DNA of 64,000 nucleotides, from assembly GCA_022483015.1 (NCBI GenBank), contig JAKVOB010000001.1, forward strand, positions 1,078,902 to 1,142,901, read 5' to 3'. The notes below the pieces were generated by a model. That model was given only the letters and a program-made list of their open reading frames with translations. It had not been told where the DNA came from and did no database searches. The position numbers and the translations under genes were made by a program. Of the stretch, positions 11,601-21,200 are shown one piece after another; positions within the stretch are counted from its first letter, which is position 1, and every line of letters starts with the position of its first letter. This DNA comes from Atopobiaceae bacterium (GTDB lineage: Bacteria; Actinomycetota; Coriobacteriia; Coriobacteriales; Atopobiaceae).

Positions 11601-11930
11601 CTGCTCGCCAAGGTGGGGGTCGAGGTGGAGGTCGCGCAGAACGGGCAGGTGGGGGTCGACCTGTTCCAAGGCCATGACCCTGGCCACTACGATGCCATCC
11701 TCATGGACGTGCGCATGCCGGTGATGGACGGCCTCGAGGCAACACGCACGATTCGCTCGCTCGCACGCGACGATGCGAAGGCCATCCCCATCATCGCCAT
11801 GACGGCGGACGCCTTCTCCGAGGACCAGGAGCGGACCATCGCCTCGGGGATGAACGCGCACCTCTCGAAGCCGGTGGTCCCCGAGGACCTCTATCGGACC
11901 CTCGCGGAGGCCTGCGCCCCCAGACGCTGA
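8607..11930 (+). CDS. Hybrid sensor histidine kinase with C-terminal receiver
   Basis: Membrane sensor kinase of 1107 aa. An N-terminal membrane helix (about residues 8-30) and a second one (about 296-316) flank an extracytoplasmic region of some 265 aa, probably a Cache-type sensor. PAS-like modules follow (about 330-450 and 580-700; VWCQEDATTVFDDAG and YGIDLTEEHQ are typical exits). HisKA has SHDIRTPMN with phospho-accepting His737. The ATPase domain has NDTGIGM and GTGLGLAI boxes. The receiver (about 970-1100) has CEDSNVNA, phospho-acceptor Asp1034 in LMDVRMPVMDG, and the conserved Lys in LSKPV. The start follows GAGGGGGTGG. No separate response regulator or output domain is adjacent, so it is an orphan phosphorelay component and its signal is unknown. 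Confidence 0.93.
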   Translation: MHITWRRVAPVLIGLLIVSGLVAGVVTSAWSARQASESKAEAVLTDSAHEQARSLAQTFDGQFQVLEALSASVGQMDTSDISAISSLFDAASKDMNVGSLVFIGPDGVSLVGVNAGVDTSDVSSTQAALAGNRGMAYVVGRASGEPGVVLSVPCYRDGQVVGIVSGMYYRENLSADLSGTAYAGESISFLASSDGTIIVPSSSSLFVNDDDNAFNFMGSDAVSFKDGDSLEEMEASLQAGKETVVRYTYNGSDRFTIYTPLTGTGLPGNDWFVANEIDASSYAADVSKAQGEALRSMFVFGIFLVGAFALFMRYDYVIRRHQREDASVIAERDRQYEIVLKQGGKHVYRYDVATGAGTHVSEVNPFSEAPVREHMVETMLSEGHVAPDQADAYRDFFHRIDQGEPFQTTRFKLHTVDGRWVWCQEDATTVFDDAGKPSYAIISYWDITDQLEAEGRYAKAVAYRELAERSTVASFHLDVTSDSVDDGVSEYDDLLALGSDGTVTGLMAGIEASIPNGGLRAIFHERFSREAMVAAFGEGRNDIDLEHPILAGAVSGWFHTTVHLLPNPQTGDIEGFAYGIDLTEEHQTEQVLQTLASNDYDRVILVDRTRGSYHAFFSKSDEDGARMGGVSFDGDMRSFVRAMIHPDDRERVAASLMLATMGARADHEGTFDVSARLVMDGTVRNKLYRVSSLGIDKGHLVVSRIDVTDSVSRLQAALDTAEQASRAKGDFLSRMSHDIRTPMNAVMNLTRMMRDELDDKPALTSDLDRMEASSEFLLSLINDVLDISHIESGTFELTPSVYGFHEFVEYMEGVIVPLCREKGLEFVWEKGSTSVDLYVDKTRFNQVFFNLLSNAVKFTPKGGRVSFVVRDNVVENGILTCNFEVNDTGIGMTREFQRNMFDSFTRADATGAYQGTGLGLAITKAIVDKMGGTISVTSAPGRGTSIMVHLSMALATPEQVAQESARLHASSPEHLQVLAGRRVLLCEDSNVNALITRRLLAKVGVEVEVAQNGQVGVDLFQGHDPGHYDAILMDVRMPVMDGLEATRTIRSLARDDAKAIPIIAMTADAFSEDQERTIASGMNAHLSKPVVPEDLYRTLAEACAPRR

Positions 11931-12135
11931 TGACTCCGAGCGGCGGCAACCCTCAAGGTGTGGATGAGCCTTCCTGAAGATGCTCCAAGAACCGGCCTTG
12001 GATTCATCGTCAAAAAGTATATGCCTTTTATTACATAAGACATGTTTATCAGCGGACGCACGTATCGCTAGGTAAAACTGAAGGACGTCGCCAAAATTAC
12101 AGGAGGCTTCGAACATAGTTCGAAGCAGACACGAA
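11931..12135. other. AT-rich intergenic region upstream of the MBG gene
   Basis: No coding sequence is supported between the kinase stop and the MBG start (343 bp). The first 70 bp are GC-rich with only a weak 5-bp stem (CCAAG/CTTGG near 11984). From 12010 the composition turns AT-rich (TATATGCCTTTTATTACATAAG), in sharp contrast to the flanking genes. The dyad and promoter listed separately lie at its right end. Confidence 0.6.
12106..12126. promoter_or_regulatory. Perfect 9-bp dyad just upstream of the MBG promoter
   Basis: Arms GCTTCGAAC and GTTCGAAGC are separated by ATA. The centre lies about 20 bp upstream of the predicted -35 box, a typical activator or repressor position. It resembles the mycobacterial LexA box TCGAAC-N4-GTTCGA, but the spacer is 3 nt rather than 4. 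Confidence 0.55.
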
Positions 12136-12164
12136 TTGCCACTTGTCGAGTGACGATGTACAAT
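12136..12164 (+). promoter_or_regulatory. Sigma70-type promoter of the MBG giant gene
   Basis: TTGCCA (12136-12141), a 17-bp spacer, then TACAAT (12159-12164). It gives a leader of about 100 nt before the ATG at 12274. Confidence 0.55.
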
Positions 12165-12273
12165 AAGTTGATTATTTAGTGTGGACTGGTGTGTGGGGGG
12201 CTCATCTGCTCTCATATGGCAGGTACGCGGGCATGCTCTCGAGGCTATGTCGGCGCTGATACGAAGGGTGGAT

Positions 12274-15200
12274 ATGATGAACCTCTCAGGCAAGAACCAA
12301 GGCCCAGCACGTAAGCTCCTTGCGTTCTTTCTCTCGGTCGCCATGGTGATGACCTCTGTCCCCACGTCGGCTCTGAGCGAGGCCGCCACCGAGGCGTCGA
12401 CTGCCGCGCAGGCGCAGACCACCCAGGCGGCGACTGCCACGTCGGCCTCGTCGGCGAGCACGGCTGCCGCCACAGACCAGACGTCCTCGCAGGCCACCGC
12501 GGCAGAGGACACCTCCGCCCAGCAGGGGAGCGCTGCCAAGGGGTCCGGGACCACGACGACCGATTCCGCGCGGGCGACCACCTCTGACGAGGCGGCCACG
12601 GCGGAGGACGGCGTCGTCTCCGTCTCGCTTGACTTCGAGAACGCCTACATCACCTACCTCGGCCAGGTCGTGGCCGACCCCACCGATCACATGTCCGTTC
12701 CCGAGGGCAAGGCGCTCTCGTTCGCGGCCTCTGCCAACGAGGGCTATGACCTCACCGATGTCAAGACGTCGGTGAACGGCACCGAGACCACACTTTCTCC
12801 GAATGCCGATGGAACTTACACGATTGATGCGGCTTCCGTGGCGTCCGGCCTCAAGGTCGTCGTGGAGGCGACCGCCCAGGCCGATGCCGCCACCGTCGAC
12901 GACGCGGAGCCGCTCGCCTCGACGACCGTCGACGAACCTTCAAGCTCCGCTTCAGGGTCTGCCGCCACGACCACTACGGATGCCACGACCGAGGACGCCC
13001 CCGCAGCCTCCGTCATGAGCCTGTCGACGGCTTCCGCGGCCGACTATACGCTCGAGGTCGGTCAGACGCAGTACATCAAGGGCGCGTACAGCTATTCCAA
13101 TGACACATGGAAGTCCAGCGACTCCTCGATCGCATCGGTTGCGAAGGACAACGGCTGGAACTCCTCCAACGCGACCGTCACGGCTAATAAGGTCGGCACG
13201 GTCACCATCACGCATACGTATGGTTGGGGTAACAACACCTCCACCGAGACCTGGACGGTCACGGTCACGGCCGCGACCCTCACGGTAACGTTCGATGCCA
13301 ACGGTGGCAGTGCCGACGCGCCTGCGAGCCAGTCGGGCGAGCAGGGCGATGACGTCACACTTCCTGATTACGCCGGTACCAAGAGAGGCAAGGTGTTCGT
13401 CGGCTGGTCCACGTCGGACAACGCGACCGGCGACGGGAACTACAAGACGCCCGTCTATGCGGCTGGGAGCACCTATACGCTCACAGCGGACACGACCCTG
13501 TACGCGACATGGGCCAGCACCGATGTGGATGCCGAGTTCTACATCAGGCTCGACGGCACCATCGCGACCGAGCCCCAAGGACATGCCTCCAGCGAGTACA
13601 CCGGTGCCATCAAGATCGCCGATGCGGTGTCGACCGCGGCCTTCTATGCCAACTCGACCGAAGGTGTCGGCTCTCACCTGCTGAATCAGCCTACCGATGA
13701 CCAGATCAAGACGGTCTGCAACGCGAAGGGCATCTCGTATGACCCTGACACGCAGTACGTGCTCTGGTATGTCATCAAGCAGGAGAGCACCCTTCACGTG
13801 GACGGCGTGCTTCTCGACAGGGCCAAGGTGAACCTCAGCTACAACGCCAACGCTCCGGCAGGCGAATGGGCCAACATGCCCGATGGTGCCCAGTACGTGA
13901 AGGACTCCACGGCCACGGTCAGCTCGAAGGTGCCCACGCGTCCCGGCTACACGTTCAGCGGCTGGAACACGGCAGCCGATGGGACGGGCACGTCCTATGC
14001 GTCGAGCGCTGACATCACCATGTCTGATTCCGTCACGCTCTATGCCCAGTGGATCCCCAACGACAAGACGGCATATACGGTCCAGTGGGTCGCTGCTGGC
14101 ACGGGCACCGTCATCAAGACGGTCACACGCTATGCCAAGACCGACGTGACGGCAAGCGTGACCGATGCCGACAAGACGCTCGCGGGCTACACCTACGCAG
14201 GCGATTCCTACGCGGGCACGGTCCTCTCCGGCAACGTTTCCGGCGATGGGTCGCTCGTGCTCAAGCTGTACTTCTCCACGAACATCACGGTGACGGCCCC
14301 CACCGCCAGCAAGACCTATGACGGGACGGCCCTCACGGCCACCACCGCCACGCTCACGGCCGGCACGCTTGCCGAGGGTGACACCCTCGTCGCCACGGCC
14401 ACGGGCTCCGCCACCAACGTCTCCGACTCCGGTACGGGCAACAACGTGGTCTACAGCGTGAAGGTCATGCACGGTGACGTCGACGTGACGGCCAACTACG
14501 CCATCACCAAGGCAGCCGGCAACCTCACCATCACGCCGGCCACCCTCACGGTCACGACGCCCGACGCCACCAAGGCCTACGACGGCGGCGCCCTCACGGC
14601 CGCGGGCACCCTCTCCGGCCTCGTCACCGGCGAGACCGCGACCTTCTCGACCACCGGCACCCAGACCAACGTCGGCGAGTCGACCAACGGCTATGACATC
14701 AACTGGGACGGCTCGGCCAAGCAGGGCAACTACACCATCGACGCGCACCTCGGCAAGCTTACGGTCACGTCCAACTCCACGTCCGTGACCCTCACGGCCC
14801 CGAGCGACGAGAGGACCTATGACGGCACGGCCCTCACGCGCTCCACGGGCACGACCGAGACGGGCCTGCCTGCGGGCTTCACCTTCGAGGCGACGGTCTC
14901 CGGCTCCCAGACCGATGCCGGCTCCTCGGACAACACGGTCACCGGCTACAAGATCTATGACGCGAGCCACAACGACGTGACGGGCTCCTTCACCAACGTC
15001 ACGACCGTCGTCGGAAAGCTCACGGTGAATCCGGTCGCAATCAGCGTGAAGGCCAACGACGCCACCAAGGCCTACGACGGTACCGCCCTCACTGATTCTG
15101 GCTATTCCATCGCTTCTGGTGCCTTCGTCGGCACGGATGGGCTTGCCGCTGTGACCGTCGAGGGGTCGCAGACCTTCGTTGGCTCCTCTGCCAACACCGT

Positions 15201-18200
15201 CACCGACTACACGCTCGCGGATGGGACCAATGCCTCCAACTATGTCATCACCAAGCTCCCGGGCACGTTGAGCGTCACCAACGAGAACCCCATCGTCATC
15301 ACGGTGACGGCCCCCACCGCCAGCAAGACCTATGACGGGACGGCCCTCACGGCCACCACCGCCACGCTCACGGCCGGCACGCTTGCCGAGGGTGACACCC
15401 TCGTCGCCACGGCCACGGGCTCCGCCACCAACGTCTCCGACTCCGGTACGGGCAACAACGTGGTCTACAGCGTGAAGGTCATGCACGGTGACGTCGACGT
15501 GACGGCCAACTACGCCATCACCAAGGCAGCCGGCAACCTCACCATCACGCCGGCCACCCTCACGGTCACGACGCCCGACGCCACCAAGGCCTACGACGGC
15601 GGCGCCCTCACGGCCGCGGGCACCCTCTCCGGCCTCGTCACCGGCGAGACCGCGACCTTCTCGACCACCGGCACCCAGACCAACGTCGGCGAGTCGACCA
15701 ACGGCTATGACATCAACTGGGACGGCTCGGCCAAGCAGGGCAACTACACCATCGACGCGCACCTCGGCAAGCTTACGGTCACGTCCAACTCCACGTCCGT
15801 GACCCTCACGGCCCCGAGCGACGAGAGGACCTATGACGGCACGGCCCTCACGCGCTCCACGGGCACGACCGAGACGGGCCTGCCTGCGGGCTTCACCTTC
15901 GAGGCGACGGTCTCCGGCTCCCAGACCGATGCCGGCTCCTCGGACAACACGGTCACCGGCTACAAGATCTATGACGCGAGCCACAACGACGTGACGGGTT
16001 CCTTCACCAACGTCAAGACCGTCGTCGGAAAGCTCACGGTGGATAGGGCGAAACTCACCCTGACCTCCGTAAGCCTTTCGAAGACCTATGACGGCACCGC
16101 CCTCACGAATGGAACAGCAAGCCTCCTCGAGGATGGCTGGGTCTCTGGCCAGGGTGCCGACTACGATTTCACTGGCGCGCAGACCGAGTCGGGATCCTCA
16201 GCCAACAGCTTCTCCTACAAGGCGAAGAGCGGCACCAACCTAGACAACTACGACATCACCAAGTCCGAGGGTGCCTTGACGGTCGATCCTGTTACCTCAG
16301 AGGTCGTCGTGACCATCAACGGTCATTCTGCCAATGCCACATATGATGGTGCCAGCCATTCCGTCACCGGGTATACGGTCGCGTCCATCAGCAACAGCCT
16401 CTATACGGCCAATGACTTCTCGCTCACCGGGACCGACACGGTGAGTGCCGTTGATGCCGGCTCCTATCCCATGGGCCTCACGGCTGCGAGCTTTGCCAAC
16501 ACGAGCAAGAACTACACCAACGTCAGGTTCGTCGTGAGTGATGGCTCGCTCGAGGTTGCCAAGCGTGCGGTCACGCTCACAAGTGCAACGGATACTAAGG
16601 TCTATGACGGCACGGAGCTGAAGAACTCCACCGTCACCGTGTCCGGTGAAGGTTGGGCCACGGGCGAGGGCGCCACGTATGATGTCACCGGAGCCATCAC
16701 CAGTGTCGGTTCGACGACGAACGACTTCACGTATGTGCTCTCTCAGAATGCCAAGTCCTCCAACTACGCCGTCACCGAGACCCTCGGCACCCTCACGGTC
16801 ACCAAGGCCGACGCGGCGCAGAACGCCGTCACCGTGACCCCCTACGCCGGCACCTACGACGGCTCCGCGCACACCGTCTCCGCGACGGCCGCGCAGGCCG
16901 GCTCGACCCTGCTCTACAGCACGGACGGCCAGACCTGGTCCGAGACGGCTCCCACGTGGACCGACGTCACCTCCGCCCAGACCGTCCACGTGAAGGCCAC
17001 CAACCCCAACTACGGGGACGCCACCGCCGACGGCACCGTCACCATCACGCCGGCCACCCTCACGGTCACGACGCCCGACGCCACCAAGGCCTACGACGGC
17101 GGCGCCCTCACGGCCGCGGGCACCCTCTCCGGCCTCGTCACCGGCGAGACCGCGACCTTCTCGACCACCGGCACCCAGACCGAGGCCGGCAGCTCGACCA
17201 ACACCTACGCGCTCACGTGGGACGGCACCGCCAAGTCCTCCAACTACGCCGTCACCGAGACCCTCGGCACCCTCACGGTCACCAAGGCCGACGCGGCACA
17301 GAACGCCGTCACCGTGACCTCCTACGAGAGCGCCTACGACGGCTCCGCGCACACCGTCTCCGCGACGGCCGCGCAGGCCGGCTCGACCCTGCTCTACAGC
17401 ACGGACGGCCAGACCTGGTCCGAGACGGCCCCCACGTGGACCGACGTCACCTCCGCCCAGACCGTCCACGTGAAGGCCACCAACCCCAACTACGGGGACG
17501 CCACCGCCGACGGCACCGTCACCATCACGCCGGCCGCCCTCACGGTCACGACCGGCAGCCAGACCTGGACCTACGACGGCCAGGCGCACTCCAACGCCAC
17601 CGTCACGTCCACCGGGCTCGTGAACGGCGAGACGGTCTCGGCCGCCACGGACGCCTCCATCACCGACGAGGGCTCCACGCCCAACACCTACGCGATCGAC
17701 TGGGCCGCCGCCGGCACCACCGCCAAGCAGTCCAACTACACCGTCACCGACAGCCTCGGCACCCTCACGGTCGACGCGGCCGCCTACGACGTCACGGCCA
17801 CGCCCTACGCCGGCACCTACGACGGCCAGGCGCACGGCGTCACCGTCACCGCCCCCGCCGACGCTACGGTCACCTACGACACCGACAACGCCTACACGGA
17901 CGTCACGTCCGGCTCCGTCACGGTCGGCTACAAGGTGACCCGTCCCAACTACAAGGACATCACCGGCACGCAGACCGTCACCATCACGCCGGCCCCGCTC
18001 AAGGTGACGACGCCCGACGCCACCAAGGCCTACGACGGCGGCGCCCTCACGGCCGCGGGCACCCTCTCCGGCCTCGTCACCGGCGAGACCGCGACCTTCT
18101 CGACCACCGGCACCCAGACCGAGGCCGGCAGCTCGACCAACACCTACGCGCTCACGTGGGACGGCACCGCCAAGGCCTCCAACTACGCCGTCACCGAGAC

Positions 18201-21200
18201 CCTCGGCACCCTCACGGTCACCAAGGCCGACGCGGCGCAGAACGCCGTCACCGTGACCCCCTACGAGAGCGCCTACGACGGCTCCGCGCACACCGTCTCC
18301 GCGACGGCCGCGCAGGCCGGCTCGACCCTGCTCTACAGCACGGACGGCCAGACCTGGTCCGAGACGGCCCCCACGTGGACCGACGTCACCTCCGCCCAGA
18401 CCGTCCACGTGAAGGCCACCAACCCCAACTACGGGGACGCCACCGCCGACGGCACCGTCACCATCACGCCGGCCGCCCTCACGGTCACGACCGGCAGCCA
18501 GACCTGGACCTACGACGGCCAGGCGCACTCCAACGCCACCGTCACGTCCACCGGGCTCGTGAACGGCGAGACGGTCTCGGCCGCCACGGACGCCTCCATC
18601 ACCGACGAGGGCTCCACGCCCAACACCTACGCGATCGACTGGGCCGCCGCCGGCACCACCGCCAAGCAGTCCAATTACACCGTCACCGACAGCCTCGGCA
18701 CCCTCACGGTGACTGACAGCGCGTCGCCCATCATCGTTACGACGGTGGGAAGTGTCTCTACCTATGACGGTCACGCACATGGTGCGACCGTCTCGGTGAG
18801 CTCGCTGCCGACAGGCTATACGCTCGATACTGCCGCTTCCAGCGCTTCGGCTACCGACGTGACGGAGGGATCTGTCTCCGCTACGGCAGATAAGCTCGTT
18901 ATCAGGAACGCGTCTGGCCAGGATGTGACCTCGCGTCTCAACATCACGTATGTCGACGGCACCGTCACCATCACGCCGGCCGCCCTCACGGTCACGACGC
19001 CCGACGCCACCAAGGCCTACGACGGCGGCGCCCTCACGGCCGCGGGCACCCTCTCAGGCCTCGTCCCCGGCGAGACCGCGACCTTCTCGACCACCGGCAC
19101 GCAGACCGAGGCCGGCAGCTCGACCAACACCTACGCGCTCACGTGGGACGGCACCGCCAAGTCCTCCAACTACGCCGTCACCGAGACCCTCGGCACCCTC
19201 ACGGTCACCAAGGCCGACGCGGCGCAGAACGCCGTCACCGTGACCTCCTACGAGAGCGCCTACGACGGCTCCGCGCACACCGTCTCCGCGACGGCCGCGC
19301 AGGCCGGCTCGACCCTGCTCTACAGCACGGACGGCCAGACCTGGTCCGAGACGGCCCCCACGTGGACCGACGTCACCTCCGCCCAGACCGTCCACGTGAA
19401 GGCCACCAACCCCAACTACGGGGACGCCACCGCCGACGGCACCGTCACCATCACGCCGGCCGCCCTCACGGTCACGACCGGCAGCCAGACCTGGACCTAC
19501 GACGGCCAGGCGCACTCCAACGCCACCGTCACGTCCACCGGGCTCGTGAACGGCGAGACGGTCTCGGCCGCCACGGACGCCTCCATCACCGACGAGGGCT
19601 CCACGCCCAACACCTACGCGATCGACTGGGCCGCCGCCGGCACCACCGCCAAGCAGTCCAACTACACCGTCACCGACAGCCTCGGCACCCTCACGGTCGA
19701 CGCGGCCGCCTACGACGTCACGGCCACGCCCTACGCCGGCACCTACGACGGCCAGGCGCACGGCATCACCGTCACCGCCCCCGCCGACGCTACGGTCACC
19801 TACGACACCGACAACGCCTACACGGACGTCACGTCCGGCTCCGTCACGGTCGGCTACAAGGTGACCCGTCCCAACTACAAGGACATCACCGGCACGCAGA
19901 CCGTCACCATCACGCCGGCCCCGCTCAAGGTGACGACGCCCGACGCCACCAAGGCCTACGACGGCGGCGCCCTCACGGCCGCGGGCACCCTCTCCGGCCT
20001 CGTCACCGGCGAGACCGCGACCTTCTCGACCACCGGCACCCAGACCGAGGCCGGCAGCTCGACCAACACCTACGCGCTCACGTGGGACGGCACCGCCAAG
20101 GCCTCCAACTACGCCGTCACCGAGACCCTCGGCACCCTCACGGTCACCAAGGCCGACCTCACCGACGCGGCCCGCTTCACGGTCTCGCAGCCGGCCGACG
20201 TCACCTACGACGGCCTGTCGCAGAGGCAGCCCCTCACGGTGACCGACGCCACGACGGGCAAGGTCCTGGTCGAGGGCACCGACTACACGCTCTCCTACTC
20301 GTACGACACCACCGACGTCGGCACCGTCACGGCCACCGTCACCGGCATCGGCGACTACGCCGGCACGGTCGACCGCACCTACAAGATCACGCCGGCCCAG
20401 GTCACCGTCACGACGCCCGACGCCACCAAGGCCTACGACGGCGGCGCCCTCACGGCCGCGGGCACCCTCTCCGGCCTCGTCACCGGCGAGACCGCGACCT
20501 TCTCGACCACCGGCACCCAGACCGAGGCCGGCAGCTCGACCAACACCTACGCGCTCACGTGGGACGGCACCGCCAAGTCCTCCAACTACGCCGTCACCGA
20601 GACCCTCGGCACCCTCACGGTCACCAAGGCCGACGCGGCGCAGAACGCCGTCACCGTGACCTCCTACGAGAGCGCCTACGACGGCTCCGCGCACACCGTC
20701 TCCGCGACGGCCGCGCAGGCCGGCTCGACCCTGCTCTACAGCACGGACGGCCAGACCTGGTCCGAGACGGCCCCCACGTGGACCGACGTCACCTCCGCCC
20801 AGACCGTCCACGTGAAGGCCACCAACCCCAACTACGGGGACGCCACCGCCGACGGCACCGTCACCATCACGCCGGCCCAGGTCACCGTCACGGCCGCCGC
20901 GGCCTCCAAGGCCTACGGCGACGCCGACCCGGCCCTCTCGGCCACGGCCGACGGCACCCTCGGTGACGACACCATCTCCTACACGGTCTCGCGCACCAAC
21001 GAGGACGAGGCCGCCGGCACCTACGCGGGCGTGATCGTCCCCGCGGGCGAGGCGACGCAGGGCAACTACGCGGTCACCTACGTGCCCGCGGACTTCACCA
21101 TCACCAAGGCCGGCGCGGCGCAGAACGCCGTCACCGTGACCTCCTACGAGGGCGCCTACGACGGCTCCGCGCACACCGTCTCCGCGACGGCCGCGCAGGC

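Noticed and set aside
12106-12126. A genuine LexA (SOS) box
   Set aside because: Half-sites match the mycobacterial consensus but the spacer is 3 nt rather than 4, and the downstream gene is not a DNA-repair gene; kept only as a dyad of unknown binder.
12181-12273. GTG at 12181 as start of the MBG protein
   Set aside because: It would place about 30 residues before a perfect signal peptide and has no ribosome site, whereas the ATG at 12274 has AAGGG upstream.
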